From positions 244,678 through 308,677 of the forward strand of contig JAIQGG010000003.1 in the NCBI GenBank assembly GCA_020072785.1: a stretch of 64,000 nt of DNA, in the 5' to 3' direction. This stretch comes from Terriglobia bacterium (GTDB lineage Bacteria > Acidobacteriota > Terriglobia > Acidiferrales > UBA7541). The stretch's first letter is position 1. Each line of letters starts with the position of its first letter. The notes beneath the pieces were generated by a model. It was not told the DNA's origin, ran no database searches, and saw only the letters and a list, made by a program, of their open reading frames with translations. Position numbers and translations under genes: made by a program. Shown piece by piece: positions 1-8,682 of this stretch.

Positions 1-141
1 AGCGGCGCCAGCGAAATCCTGGAACTCGCCTGCAGCGGCGGCTTGGAACTCCGCGCGCGCATCCCCGCGCAGGGCCCCCTTGCCGGCCCACACGAATTTT
101 TCTTTTCCGCAGCGGACGCCATCCGCGTCCGGGGGTCGTGA
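1..141 (+). CDS. potA: ABC transporter ATP-binding protein, C-terminal end (PotA-like, partial)
   Basis: The first 46 codons of the window are open in frame 1 and end at TGA 139-141; the 5' part lies outside. The tail (ELRARIPAQGPL, then EFFFSAADAIRVRGS at the end) has the look of the TOBE domain that closes spermidine/putrescine or thiamine-type ABC ATPases. The stop codon overlaps the GTG start of the following permease gene, and two permeases follow, so this is read as the ATPase of a PotABC-like importer. No catalytic motif is visible because the nucleotide-binding domain is missing, so the family call rests on the tail and the context. Confidence 0.7.
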   Translation, partial: SGASEILELACSGGLELRARIPAQGPLAGPHEFFFSAADAIRVRGS

Positions 142-1025
142 CCACCGCCCGCGGACCACTTTCTCCCATGTACTCGCGCCTCTACAAAGCGATCATCTCG
201 GTGCCGCCCCTCTTCTGGGTGGGGCTCTTCCTGCTGCTCCCCTATGCCCTCATGTTCGCGCACAGCTTCTGGGCCGTCCGCGAAGGTTTCCTCGTCCACC
301 AGTGGAATCTCCACAACTACCAGACCCTCGCCGGCAATCCCGTCTATGCCGAGGTTCTCTTCCGCACCATGCGCATCGCCGCCTCCGTCACCCTCTGCTC
401 CCTGCTCCTCGGCTATCCCCTCGCCTACTACCTTTCCTTCCACGCCGGGCCGCGCAAGGAACTTCTCTATCAACTGGTCATCGTCCCCCTATGGGTCAGC
501 TATCTCGTCCGCGGCTACGCCTGGAAAACCATCCTTGGCAGCGACGGCGTGCTCAACGGCTTCCTGCAGTATTTCCATTTCACCAGCGAGCCCGCCGGCT
601 TCCTCCTCTATAGCCCCTTCGCCGTCGTCCTCATGCTCACCCACATCTACACTCCCTTCGTCTTCCTCCCCATTTACGCCGCTCTCGAGCACATCCCCCG
701 CCCGCTCGTCGAAGCCTCGCAGGATCTCGGCGCCGGTCCGCGCGCTACCTTCTTCCGCGTCATTCTGCCCCTCTCGCTTCCCGGCCTCCTCGCCGGGGCC
801 ACCTTCGCCTTTCTTCTTTCCCTCGGCGACTTCCTCGCCCCGCTGCTCGTCGGCGGCCCCTCCGGCACCATGATCGCCAACATCGTGCAGAGCCTCTTCG
901 GCGCCGCCTACGACTGGCCCCTTGGCGCGGCCCTCTCCGTCTGCATCCTGCTGCTCACCGTCTCCCTGCTCTTCCTGACCGAGCGCCTCGAAAAGCGCTG
1001 GTCCTACAAAGGAGCGGCCCAGTGA
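138..1025 (+). CDS. potB: Polyamine-type ABC transporter permease (PotB-like)
   Basis: A 295-residue inner-membrane permease, the usual length for PotB. About six hydrophobic helices are visible, the first near residues 20-45. The cytoplasmic EAA loop that docks on the ATPase is clear (EASQDLGAGPRATFFRVILP). The GTG start at 138 overlaps the upstream TGA; an ATG at 168 is an alternative start. The stop overlaps the next permease by four bases, so the three genes are translationally coupled. Substrate is probably spermidine/putrescine or a related cation, but the periplasmic binding protein is not in the window, so specificity is inferred from family only. Confidence 0.85.
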   Translation: MTTARGPLSPMYSRLYKAIISVPPLFWVGLFLLLPYALMFAHSFWAVREGFLVHQWNLHNYQTLAGNPVYAEVLFRTMRIAASVTLCSLLLGYPLAYYLSFHAGPRKELLYQLVIVPLWVSYLVRGYAWKTILGSDGVLNGFLQYFHFTSEPAGFLLYSPFAVVLMLTHIYTPFVFLPIYAALEHIPRPLVEASQDLGAGPRATFFRVILPLSLPGLLAGATFAFLLSLGDFLAPLLVGGPSGTMIANIVQSLFGAAYDWPLGAALSVCILLLTVSLLFLTERLEKRWSYKGAAQ

Positions 1026-1840
1026 ACGCGCGCGCCAGTACCTCGCCCGCGCGCCGCGCCCCGCTGCTCACTGCTTACGCGCTGCTCGTTTTCGCCTTCC
1101 TCTATCTGCCCATCGCCGTGCTCATCGTCTATTCCCTCAACCGCGACGGCGTCGGCGGCTTTCCTCCGCAGCATTTCACGCTCGCCTGGTACCGTCAGCT
1201 CTTCGCCGACAACGCCATCTGGGACGCGGTTCTCAACAGCGTGTTCGTCGCCGTGGCCAGTGTTCTGCTCTCTCTGACCCTCGGCCTCCTCGCCGCTCTC
1301 GCTCTCGAGCGCGCCACCTTTCCCGGCAAGCCGCTCTTCCGCCGACTCGTCCTTCTCCCCCTCATCCTCCCCGGCATCATCACCGGCCTCTCCCTGCTCA
1401 TGTTCGCCGTTTTCGCCGGCGTCAAGCTTAGCCTCCTCACCGTCTTTCTCGGCCACGGCACCGCGCTGATCTCCGTGGCTACCACCGAACTCTTCGCCGG
1501 CCTCCAGAAAATGGACCGCGCCCAGGAAGAAGCCTCGCTCGATCTCGGCGCCAGCCAATGGCAGACCTTCTGGCGCGTCACCCTGCCCAACCTGAAATTG
1601 CCGCTCATCGCCGCCGCCCTGCTGATCTTTACGCTCTCCATGGACGAAATCGCCGTCACCTTTTTCCTCATCGGGCGCGACAATACCCTGCCCCTGGAGA
1701 TCTGGGGCCGCCTGCGCCGCGGCATCACCCCGGAGATCAACGCCATCTCCACCATCATCTTTGCCGCTTCAGTCGTGCTCATCGTTATCTGGTACCGCCT
1801 GCGCGCCCGTACGGAGCGCGCCGAGCGCCTGCTCTTGTAG
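1022..1840 (+). CDS. potC: Polyamine-type ABC transporter permease (PotC-like)
   Basis: The second permease of the importer is 272 residues long. It starts at GTG 1022, overlapping the potB stop as GTGA. The N-terminal helix (LLTAYALLVFAFLYLPIAVL) and the EAA loop (EEASLDLGASQWQTFWRV, then TLP) are typical of PotC/PotI. It should pair with PotB to form the membrane channel energised by the ATPase whose end opens the window. No further transporter gene follows; the next gene encodes a secreted hydrolase with its own ribosome site, so the operon probably ends here. Confidence 0.85.
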   Translation: MNARASTSPARRAPLLTAYALLVFAFLYLPIAVLIVYSLNRDGVGGFPPQHFTLAWYRQLFADNAIWDAVLNSVFVAVASVLLSLTLGLLAALALERATFPGKPLFRRLVLLPLILPGIITGLSLLMFAVFAGVKLSLLTVFLGHGTALISVATTELFAGLQKMDRAQEEASLDLGASQWQTFWRVTLPNLKLPLIAAALLIFTLSMDEIAVTFFLIGRDNTLPLEIWGRLRRGITPEINAISTIIFAASVVLIVIWYRLRARTERAERLLL

Positions 1841-1920
1841 CGCCGGGCGGAATTTATTCCGGCTTGCCCCCGCAGAAGAGGTACGCAACAATGACTTGCG
1901 CAATTCACACAGGTGGCCCC

Positions 1921-3435
1921 ATGACGCGATTCCTTGCACGCTCGTTTGCCGCAGCCTTCCTCCTTCTCGCTGGCGCCGGAATGTTTCTCCGCTCCCAGGA
2001 AAAACCGCCATCCTTCGTCATTGCCGGCGCGCAGCTCGCCGACGGCACCGGCGCGCCGCTGCGCGCCGCCAGCGTGCGCGTCGCCGGCGGCAAGATCGTG
2101 CAGATCGGCAAGTTTGCTGCGGCCCAGGGCGAGCGCGTCATCGACGGCACGGGCCTGGTCCTGGCCCCCGGCTTCATCGACATGCACAACCACTCCGCGG
2201 AGGGCATCGCCGAGGATCCGCTGGCCGAATCGCAGATCGCCCAGGGCATCACCACCGTGATTCTCGGCCCGGATGGCGATTCTCCCTGGCCGGTCGGAGC
2301 CTGGCTCGAAGCGCGCCGCAAGAATCCCGCCGCGTTGAACCTGGCCACCCTGGTCGGCCACGAACCGGTGCGCCGCGCCGTCATGGGGCAGGACTACAAG
2401 CGCGTAGCCACTCCGGAAGAGATTGCGAAAATGGCCGCGCTCGTCGAGCAGGGCATGCGCGAAGGCGCCATCGGATTTTCGAGCGGTCTCGAATACGAGG
2501 TCGGCAGCTACAGCTCCACCGGCGAGGTCGTGGCCCTGGCCCAGGCCGCCGCAAAACACGGCGGCTTCTATGAAACGCACATCCGCGACGAAGCCGACAA
2601 AGCCTTCGACGCCCTCCGGGAAGAGATCGCCATCGGCGAGCGCGCGCACATCCCCGTCGAGCACTCGCACATCAAGCTCGGCACCGTAGCCGTGTGGGGG
2701 AAAGCTCCCGGATACATCCGCCTGATTGAAGAAGCGCGCCAGCGCGGCGTCGATTTCCTCGCCGACTGTTATCCCTATGACGCCTGGCACTCCACAATCA
2801 AGGTGCTGGTTCCGGACAAGCAGTACGAAAATCCGCAAAGCGTGGAGAAGGCGCTGGCCGATGTGGGCGGCGCAAACCACGTGACCATCACCGGCTTCCC
2901 GCCGAATCCGGCCTACGAGAACCGCACCATCGCGGAGCTCGCCGGCGCTCGCGGCATCTCCCCCGTCGCGATGTTCATCCGCATCATCCGCGAGGGCGAC
3001 GCGGCCAACTCCGATGCCGCCGTGATCGGCCAGTCCATGGTCGAAAGCGACATCCAGGCCTTCTACCAGCAGCCCTGGGTCATGGTGGCCAGCGACGGCG
3101 GCATCGGCATGCACCACCCGCGCGGCGCGGGCACCTTCCCCCGCGTCCTCGGCCTCTTCGTCCGCGAGAAGCACTGGCTCACGCTGCCCGAAGCCGTGCG
3201 CAAGATGACTGCGCTCCCCGCCCAGCGTCTCGGCTGGAAGGACCGCGGCGTCCTGCGCGAAGGCGCCGCCGCCGACCTCGTGCTCTTCAATCCCGGCACG
3301 GTCATCGACCGCGCAACCTTCGCCAAACCTTTCGAGCTGCCTGCGGGCATCGAAAAAGTTTTCGTCGCCGGCGAACTCGTCTGGGACGCCGGCAAGCCCA
3401 CCGGCGCGCGCCCCGGCCGGGTCCTGCCGAATTAG
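1921..3435 (+). CDS. Secreted N-acyl-D-amino-acid deacylase family amidohydrolase
   Basis: A metal-dependent amidohydrolase of about 504 residues. The reading frame is open further upstream, but ATG 1921 gives a good signal peptide (ARSFAAAFLLLAGAGMFL) and has AGGTGG five bases before it; ATG 1891 is the alternative. Family marks include the metal-site HNH (FIDMHNHSAEGI), the lysine-region GHEPVRRAVMG, ETHIRDE, EHSHIK, and the late block SDGGIGMHHPRGAGTFPR followed by KMTALPAQRLG. These match D-aminoacylase/N-acyl-D-glutamate deacylase relatives (amidohydrolase family 3), which hydrolyse N-acyl-D-amino acids or related cyclic amides. The exact substrate cannot be read. The protein is probably exported to the periplasm. 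Confidence 0.8.
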   Translation: MTRFLARSFAAAFLLLAGAGMFLRSQEKPPSFVIAGAQLADGTGAPLRAASVRVAGGKIVQIGKFAAAQGERVIDGTGLVLAPGFIDMHNHSAEGIAEDPLAESQIAQGITTVILGPDGDSPWPVGAWLEARRKNPAALNLATLVGHEPVRRAVMGQDYKRVATPEEIAKMAALVEQGMREGAIGFSSGLEYEVGSYSSTGEVVALAQAAAKHGGFYETHIRDEADKAFDALREEIAIGERAHIPVEHSHIKLGTVAVWGKAPGYIRLIEEARQRGVDFLADCYPYDAWHSTIKVLVPDKQYENPQSVEKALADVGGANHVTITGFPPNPAYENRTIAELAGARGISPVAMFIRIIREGDAANSDAAVIGQSMVESDIQAFYQQPWVMVASDGGIGMHHPRGAGTFPRVLGLFVREKHWLTLPEAVRKMTALPAQRLGWKDRGVLREGAAADLVLFNPGTVIDRATFAKPFELPAGIEKVFVAGELVWDAGKPTGARPGRVLPN

Positions 3436-3502
3436 CCGCACGGGCCTGCGCCGCCGATTTTGGTACATAATAGGCCCCGCGCCCGGACTCCTCGGAGGAA
3501 AC

Positions 3503-3853
3503 ATGGCCGATCGCCTCGACGATTTTCAGAAATTCCGCGCCGACCTCAACGAAGAGATCCTCGGCTGCGGCCATCTGGGCATCAAGCGCTTCTTCGCGCT
3601 GGACCACCAGGCCTACGAGCCGGGCGCTTTGCCAACCAAGACCAAGGAACTCCTCGGCCTCACCGCTTCCATGGTCCTGCGCTGTGACGACTGCATCACC
3701 TATCACCTGGTGCGCTGCGGCGAAGTGGGCTGGACGCGCGACGAAATTATCGACGCCCTCAACGTCGCGCTCATCGTCGGCGGCTCCATCACCATCCCGC
3801 ACGTGCGCCGCGCCTTTGCGCGCATGCGCGACATCGCAGGCCTGAAACCCTGA
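3503..3853 (+). CDS. Carboxymuconolactone decarboxylase family protein (AhpD-like)
   Basis: A compact 116-residue protein with the AhpD-like signature ELLGLTASMVLRCDDCITYH, that is, an acidic residue, CxxC and a histidine four residues on. In this family the cysteine pair acts as a small peroxidase or disulfide reductase; other members are decarboxylases without the cysteines. A GGAGG-type ribosome site lies just before ATG 3503 (ctcggaggaaac). It is followed after 13 bases by a membrane-protein gene. The redox role is inferred from the retained cysteine pair. Confidence 0.85.
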   Translation: MADRLDDFQKFRADLNEEILGCGHLGIKRFFALDHQAYEPGALPTKTKELLGLTASMVLRCDDCITYHLVRCGEVGWTRDEIIDALNVALIVGGSITIPHVRRAFARMRDIAGLKP

Positions 3854-3866
3854 GCAGCGCAAACGC

Positions 3867-4538
3867 ATGAACGAAAAACCAGCAACGGAAAAGGCCGGGC
3901 CCCGATTCCTCGCCACGCTGCAGCGGCTCGCCGTAGGCGCGCTTTTCGCCCTCGTGCTGCTCGTGCCCAGGCTGCTGCGCCTCCGCCGCGATCCGCGCTC
4001 CTGGCTCGCCCTCCGCGTGGCCCTGGGCGTTTTCGGCGCCGCGCTCGTCGTCGTGCCCCTCGGCCTATGGAACAGCTGGGTGCTCTCGGTCACCGGCCTG
4101 TTCCTGTTTTTGGCTGCCGTGCTCCTGCCTCCCGCGCGGCAAGACCTTTCGCTCGACGAAAAGGCCCGCGAGCTGGGCGCTCTGGCGGTGGTGAACGGCG
4201 GCGACTACCAGCCGGGCAATGCGCTCCCCGCTCCGGTGCACCTGTTCGTGGGCGCGGAGCGCATCTGGGCGCTCGACCGCGCCCTGCGCCCGCTGCTGGT
4301 CATTCCTTCCGCGGAGATCCGCGCGGTCCGCGTGCTGGCCGCAGAGCATGCGGCGCGCCTGCGCATCGAATGGCTGGAGCACGCCGCCGAATTTTCCTAC
4401 CGCGGTTTTTTCGCCGCGCACCTCGCCGAGGTTGCGGCCGCCACCATCCGCGGCGTGCTGCGCTCTCCGCTTCCCGTCCTCCGGCCAGCCCCGGACAATC
4501 CGGCGGCGCCGCCGCGGGGCCGCGCCGCCGGCGCCTAG
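3867..4538 (+). CDS. Membrane protein of unknown function with PH-like C-terminal region
   Basis: A 223-residue protein. The N-terminal third holds two to three hydrophobic helices (LAVGALFALVLLVPRLL; LALRVALGVFGAALVVVPLG; WVLSVTGLFLFLAAVLL). The C-terminal half (about residues 110-200) is soluble and rich in beta-type segments (VHLFVGAERIWALD, LLVIPSAEIRAVRVL, LRIEWLEHAAEFSYRGFF), which suggests a pleckstrin-like fold as in bacterial PH-domain membrane proteins. It starts 13 bases after the AhpD-like gene and may be co-transcribed with it. I do not recognise a named family; the PH-like idea is a pattern-level inference. Confidence 0.6.
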   Translation: MNEKPATEKAGPRFLATLQRLAVGALFALVLLVPRLLRLRRDPRSWLALRVALGVFGAALVVVPLGLWNSWVLSVTGLFLFLAAVLLPPARQDLSLDEKARELGALAVVNGGDYQPGNALPAPVHLFVGAERIWALDRALRPLLVIPSAEIRAVRVLAAEHAARLRIEWLEHAAEFSYRGFFAAHLAEVAAATIRGVLRSPLPVLRPAPDNPAAPPRGRAAGA

Positions 4539-4621
4539 GGAACCTTTCTTTCACGTCTCTGCACTGTCACCCCGCCGCAGGTTTATGCCCCGGCGAGGGC
4601 AAACTGTGTCAAAATGTGTGT

Positions 4622-4867
4622 ATGGCTCGAGGCTGGGAAAGCAAGTCCGTAGAAGAACAGATCGAATCCTCCAAGGCGAAGGAAGTACCCTCCGGCGAAG
4701 CTGCCCGGGCTGAGGCGCAACTCCAGCTGCAGCGCGAACAGGGAGTCCTGGAACTCTCCCGCAAGAGAGTCCAGAAGGACCTTGAAACCGCCACCAATCC
4801 GCGCTACCGCAAGACCCTCGAAGCCGCTCTCGAACACCTCAATAAAAAAATCGCCGAACTGAAATAG
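4622..4867 (+). CDS. Small charged hypothetical protein (81 aa)
   Basis: ATG 4622 opens an 81-residue protein beginning MARGWESKSVEEQIESSKAK. It is almost entirely hydrophilic and helical, with heptad-like spacing of leucines through QLQLQREQGVLELSRKRV and LEAALEHLNKKIAELK, so a coiled coil is likely. The frame is open for a long way upstream, but that part overlaps the preceding gene. It ends three bases before the end of the convergent radical SAM gene. Function unknown; no cysteine or metal motif is present. Confidence 0.6.
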   Translation: MARGWESKSVEEQIESSKAKEVPSGEAARAEAQLQLQREQGVLELSRKRVQKDLETATNPRYRKTLEAALEHLNKKIAELK

Positions 4868-4870
4868 CCC

Positions 4871-5974
4871 TCAACGGATAAAATCTCCGGCCAGCCCCCA
4901 GAAATCGTTCACGTAGTAGTGCGAGAGCACATTCCCGAACAGGTAGCAAATCCCCCGGCAGGGCGGGATCCCGCCGTAGAGCTTGCGGCCGCGCGCGAAA
5001 ATTTTGCGTAGCGAGCCGTCGCGCAGCAGGTTGCCGGCAATCAGGTGCAGCGGCTCGCAGGGATAGAAGACGTCGCCGTTGGGATAGACCCGCGGGAACA
5101 TCGTCGGAAAACACTGAAAGTCGCCGAAACGCAGCAGCGTCTCGATGCTGCGCGGCGTGCCGTTGATGGGCTGCGCCCCGGCGCGGCGCCGCGCGAGGAT
5201 TTTTTCGACCAGGGCCAGGTAGCGCGCGCTGCGGATCAGCGTCAAGTTCGGCATCTTCCCGTTCTGCGCCGATTGCGCGGCGAAGACAAAGCCTTCCTCC
5301 CGGCACCAGTCCAGCAGCCGCTCCACCTCCGCGACGTTCCACTCTTCGATCACCGTGCTGATGGTGATGCGTCCCGCATGGCCCATGCGCTCCTTGGCCA
5401 GCGCGATGTTCTCCAACACCCGGGGCAGCGCCGCGGGCTTGGAGAGCGCATTCGCCGGGTCCGGCGCCAGCGCGTCCAGGCTGACCACCAGCCCGGTCAG
5501 GCTCCGCAGCACATCGGGCTTGCGGTCCAGCAGCGTCCCGTTGGTGATCAGCAGCACCGAACGGAACTTGCAGTCGAAGCGCGCCGCCGCAACCAGCTCC
5601 TCGATGTCCGCGCGCAGCGTCGGCTCCCCGCCGGTGATGACGATGGAGTCCGTCTCGCGCCGGATGCAGCGCAGAATGCGCATGGTCTCCGCCGTGGACA
5701 ATTCCCCGCTGAAGACTTCCGGTTCTTTCTGCGTGCAATAGCTGCAGGCCAGATTGCACTTGTGCGTGACGTAGTAGCTCACCGCGTAGGGCGCGACGAT
5801 GTCGCTGCGCAAAATCTTGCGCCGCCAGGCGTTCTGAAAATACAGCCGGAAATTCTTGCCCACGAACGGCGCCTGGCGCACCAGCCCGCGCAGGAGCTTG
5901 CGCTTGCAAACCGGCGGCCGGGTGGGCGCCGCCCCCGGCGGCGCGTTCGCGGGGATTGTGGTCCGTGTGGTCAT
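4871..5974 (-). CDS. Radical SAM protein
   Basis: A 367-residue radical SAM enzyme. The 4Fe-4S cluster motif CNLACSYC lies near residue 75, followed by the GGEP motif (IVITGGEPTLRADI) and ITNGTLLD. A late cysteine cluster (CFPTMFPRVYPNGDVFYPC, then PPCRGICYLFGN) resembles a SPASM or twitch domain with auxiliary iron-sulfur sites. Such proteins modify peptides, lipids or small molecules by 5'-deoxyadenosyl radical chemistry. No substrate peptide or partner gene adjoins it, so the reaction is unknown. The gene stands alone between the small helical protein and the cytochrome c gene. Confidence 0.8.
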   Translation of the reverse strand: MTTRTTIPANAPPGAAPTRPPVCKRKLLRGLVRQAPFVGKNFRLYFQNAWRRKILRSDIVAPYAVSYYVTHKCNLACSYCTQKEPEVFSGELSTAETMRILRCIRRETDSIVITGGEPTLRADIEELVAAARFDCKFRSVLLITNGTLLDRKPDVLRSLTGLVVSLDALAPDPANALSKPAALPRVLENIALAKERMGHAGRITISTVIEEWNVAEVERLLDWCREEGFVFAAQSAQNGKMPNLTLIRSARYLALVEKILARRRAGAQPINGTPRSIETLLRFGDFQCFPTMFPRVYPNGDVFYPCEPLHLIAGNLLRDGSLRKIFARGRKLYGGIPPCRGICYLFGNVLSHYYVNDFWGLAGDFIR

Positions 5975-6289
5975 TGCCGGGGCCCCGTCACTTTATCCCA
6001 TCGGGGGCCGGAGGGAGAAGCGAGAAGGAGTTCACCCTCCTGGTACTTCACATTCAGGTCTGGAAATCTCTGTTTCTAACGATCTTGAGCAGCGAAGGGA
6101 CCGTTGGAGGCGAGCCGGGCCTGCCGCCGGAGCACGCGCCTGGGTGATGCTGGTCACAGACGGCAGACCAGGAAGGGTATGAAATTTTCTTGCGGCCCCG
6201 TCTGGGGACCGCGGATTTTCCCTCTATTTCACACGTGACCGCAAAGCGGTCATCCCACACAACTGCGAAAGCACACGAGGAGGTTAGTC
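5975..6289. other. Intergenic region between divergent genes
   Basis: This 315-base gap separates the radical SAM gene from the cytochrome c gene. The only structured element seen is one copy of the 20-bp palindrome at 6235-6254. No convincing open reading frame was found; short frames here overlap each other and lack ribosome sites. Confidence 0.6.
6235..6254 (+). repeat. Dispersed 20-bp palindrome, copy 1
   Basis: GTGACCGCAAAGCGGTCATC. Arms TGACCGC and GCGGTCA are perfectly complementary around AAA. It lies 36 bases upstream of the cytochrome c start. The same element recurs at 16449, 29989, 39286-39389 and 45640-45684. Confidence 0.85.
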
Positions 6290-6751
6290 ATGAGACGCAT
6301 CGGATTCCTGGGATTGCTCATCTTCACGGTTCTGGCTCTTGCGGCATGGTCGCAACAGCAGACCCCCGAGACCCCGCCACAGAAAATCATCAAGAAAGCC
6401 CCGATGAAACACACTCCCGCAGATTCGGGTATGAGAATGTACAGGGCGTATTGCGCCGTCTGCCACGGGACGGAAGGAAAGGGCGACGGTCCTGCCGCTT
6501 CGGAGCTCAAGGTACCACCTACGGACTTGACCATGCTGGCCATGCACAATGACGGGAAATACCCCGCCGAGCACGTGGCCGCGGTCTTGCGCTTCGGAAC
6601 AGAAAAGCCGGCCCCAGCCCATGGCACGGCTGACATGCCCATCTGGGGTCAGCTCTTCGCGACCTCTCCCGTGCACGGGACGAATCCGGCCATGGTTCAG
6701 CTGCGCATCCGTAATCTGACGCAATACATCGAGACGCTGCAGGCGAAATGA
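6290..6751 (+). CDS. Exported monoheme cytochrome c
   Basis: A 153-residue class I c-type cytochrome. A signal peptide covers about residues 1-22 (GFLGLLIFTVLALAAW), the heme-attachment motif CAVCH is at residues 55-59, and MPIWG provides the likely distal methionine ligand. GAGGAGG precedes ATG 6290 by seven bases. Such small periplasmic cytochromes shuttle electrons or form domains of larger dehydrogenases. No oxidase or dehydrogenase gene adjoins it, so the partner is unknown. It converges with the TSUP gene, 45 bases away. Confidence 0.9.
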   Translation: MRRIGFLGLLIFTVLALAAWSQQQTPETPPQKIIKKAPMKHTPADSGMRMYRAYCAVCHGTEGKGDGPAASELKVPPTDLTMLAMHNDGKYPAEHVAAVLRFGTEKPAPAHGTADMPIWGQLFATSPVHGTNPAMVQLRIRNLTQYIETLQAK

Positions 6752-6796
6752 ACCATCGGGCAGCCCGCCCGTCCGCGATCGGGTGCTGCACGCCGC

Positions 6797-7567
6797 CTAG
6801 GCATAGGCCTTCAGGAAGAAGTAGATGCTCATGGCCAGCCCGGTGAGGATCACGAAGCCGCGGATCCACGCCTGGGGCAGCTTCTGCGCGTAGTGCGCGC
6901 TCATGTATCCGCCGAAGATGGCCCCGGCGGTCATGACCACGCCCTGCGGCCAATAGATGATGTGCGTGGCGATGAAGGTGATGGTGGCCACGCCGTTGAT
7001 GGCCCCGCCCAGGGTAACCTTCAGCGCATTCATGGCGTTGATATCGGTCATGCCCAGGGCGGCCAGCATGGCCAGGGTCATGATGCCCATTCCCCCGCCG
7101 AAGTACCCGCCATAAACGGCTACGAACAGCTCGAAGAGGCAGGCTCCGGCGATGGCGGCGCTGCTGGGCTCCCGCGAAACATCCACCGCCAGCATGCGCG
7201 TCAGGTGCTTGCCGAAGGTGAACAAGGACGTCGCGCCCAGCATCAGCCAGGGCAGCGTGCGCAGAAAGGTGTGCGCCGGCGTCTTGATCAGCACCAGCGC
7301 CCCGGTCAGACCACCAACGACGCTCACCACCAGCAGCGGCAGCAGCACCCGCCGCGAAATGTTCAGGTGTCTGCGGTAGGCCCGCGCGCTGGCTCCCACG
7401 CCAACCCACAGCGAAACGGTATTGGTGGCATTCGCCGCTATCGGCGGAACTCCCGTGAAGAGCAGCGCGGGAAAGGCCACGAAGCTGCCCCCGCCGGCCA
7501 CCGCATTGAGCGCGCCGCCCAGCATCCCGGCAAAGAAAAGAAAAATCCCCGTGGAGAGACCGATCAT
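6797..7567 (-). CDS. TSUP family membrane transporter (TauE/SafE-like)
   Basis: A 256-residue integral membrane protein with seven to eight hydrophobic helices. The N-terminal repeat (FLFFAGMLGGALNAVAGGG) and the internal repeat (AVYGGYFGGGMGIMTLAML) are the hallmark of sulfite exporter TauE/SafE proteins, which export sulfite, sulfonates or related organosulfur anions. It could serve sulfur handling together with the SQR operon about 3.4 kb away, but they are not adjacent. The upstream 110 bases contain one of two imperfect 90-bp direct repeats. Confidence 0.85.
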   Translation of the reverse strand: MIGLSTGIFLFFAGMLGGALNAVAGGGSFVAFPALLFTGVPPIAANATNTVSLWVGVGASARAYRRHLNISRRVLLPLLVVSVVGGLTGALVLIKTPAHTFLRTLPWLMLGATSLFTFGKHLTRMLAVDVSREPSSAAIAGACLFELFVAVYGGYFGGGMGIMTLAMLAALGMTDINAMNALKVTLGGAINGVATITFIATHIIYWPQGVVMTAGAIFGGYMSAHYAQKLPQAWIRGFVILTGLAMSIYFFLKAYA

Positions 7568-7595
7568 CGTGCCGCTATCCGCATTCGAGCCATGT

Positions 7596-7685
7596 TCTCC
7601 TTCTCTTCGCGCGCGGCCAGCTCCGGGCGCTGAATATCCCCGGCGAAATTTGTACCACCTCGGATAGTTCTTGTCGAACGCAGGG
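7596..7685. repeat. Imperfect 90-bp direct repeat, left copy
   Basis: Positions 7596-7685 match 10542-10632 at about 87% with one indel (shared core CCCCGGCGAAATTTG, then CACCTCGGAT and TCTTGTCGAACGC). The two copies flank oxyR, the catalase gene and a small gene. The origin is unknown; it may be a shared gene-end remnant or an intergenic repeat unit. Confidence 0.75.
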
Positions 7686-7691
7686 TCCGGG

Positions 7692-8597
7692 CTAGGTGTG
7701 ACAGGCCACGGCGCTGGAACTCACCCGGGCCTGTGCATCCAGATAGGACAGGAATGCCTGGTGGACGCGAGGAAGAAATTTCCCCCGCAATGTCACGGCG
7801 CCGATAGTTCGCGTGGCGCGCTCATCCGCTAGCCGGACAAAGCGGCACCCATTGCGTTTCTCGACGGCCATCGCCGGAACAATCGATACGCCAAGTCCGG
7901 CACTAACCATGCTGAGGATGCTGGTGAATTGCCCGCTTTCAAAAACGATCTGTGGATTCATGCGGGCGCGTTCGCAGGCAGCCACGGCTGTATCGCGGAA
8001 GCAGTGTCCGTCGCGCAGCAGGAGAAAAGGCTCGGCGCGAAGCTCGGACAAGGACAGTGTGCGGCGCCTTGCCAGCGGGTTGTGTTTCGGAAGTACGGCA
8101 AGAAGCCTTTCCGTGAGCAAGGGGAATGAGTGGAACTCGTGTCCCCGAATCGGTAGTGCCAGGATAGCGACGTCCACAGTTCCTGCGCGGAGGCGTTCCA
8201 GGAGTACCGGAGTTATCTCTTCCACCACCGTCACCCTCGCCAGCGGATACCTGCGGGAAAAGACGGTGAGATGCGGTGGAAGAAAATAAGGCGCGATTGT
8301 TGGAATAACGCCTACCGACACGGGGCCGCCGACCGCCGCCTTACGTTCCAGGATATCGCCTTTTGCCGCCTCCAGTTCTCTCAGAACGGCGCGCGCGCGG
8401 GGAAGAAATGTCCGCCCAAGCTCTGTCAGCCGCACCGTGCGGCCCAACCGGTCGAAGAGGCGCACGCCCAGCTCCTCCTCGAGTTTTCGGATCTGCTGCG
8501 AAAGCGACGGCTGCGAGACGTGCACTGTCCTGGCGGCGCGGCTGAAGTTGCCGGTTTCGGCGATGGCGCAGAAATACCGGAGTTGATGGAGTTCCAT
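7692..8597 (-). CDS. oxyR: LysR-family peroxide sensor OxyR
   Basis: A 301-residue LysR regulator with the N-terminal helix-turn-helix (residues 1-60) and an effector domain from about 90. Cysteines at 199 and 208 in DGHCFRDTAVAAC have exactly the spacing and numbering of the redox cysteines of E. coli OxyR, so peroxide-driven disulfide switching is expected. It is divergent from the catalase gene with an 85-base gap holding an ATAG-type palindrome, the classic arrangement for OxyR controlling both itself and catalase. The start at 8597 is the first ATG and fits the family N-terminus MELHQLRYF. Confidence 0.9.
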   Translation of the reverse strand: MELHQLRYFCAIAETGNFSRAARTVHVSQPSLSQQIRKLEEELGVRLFDRLGRTVRLTELGRTFLPRARAVLRELEAAKGDILERKAAVGGPVSVGVIPTIAPYFLPPHLTVFSRRYPLARVTVVEEITPVLLERLRAGTVDVAILALPIRGHEFHSFPLLTERLLAVLPKHNPLARRRTLSLSELRAEPFLLLRDGHCFRDTAVAACERARMNPQIVFESGQFTSILSMVSAGLGVSIVPAMAVEKRNGCRFVRLADERATRTIGAVTLRGKFLPRVHQAFLSYLDAQARVSSSAVACHT

Positions 8598-8608
8598 AGG
8601 ATATCCCT

Positions 8609-8643
8609 ATAGATTCTATCGGAACCATATATTGGATGTATAG
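8609..8643. promoter_or_regulatory. Putative OxyR operator between oxyR and the catalase gene
   Basis: The palindrome ATAGATTCTAT at 8609-8619 matches the ATAG...CTAT half-site style of OxyR. A second GTATAG lies at 8638-8643, so four half-site-like units may span about 35 bases. The location between the divergent starts is right for autoregulation and activation of catalase. Binding is inferred from motif and context. Confidence 0.55.
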
Positions 8644-8682
8644 CTCGTCCTCCGCTAACCTTGCCTGCGAAGGAGAATTCCT

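Noticed and set aside
1195..3504. 769-codon open frame on the - strand
   Set aside because: It overlaps potC and the amidohydrolase gene, both with clear family motifs; the reverse frame is low-complexity and motif-free.
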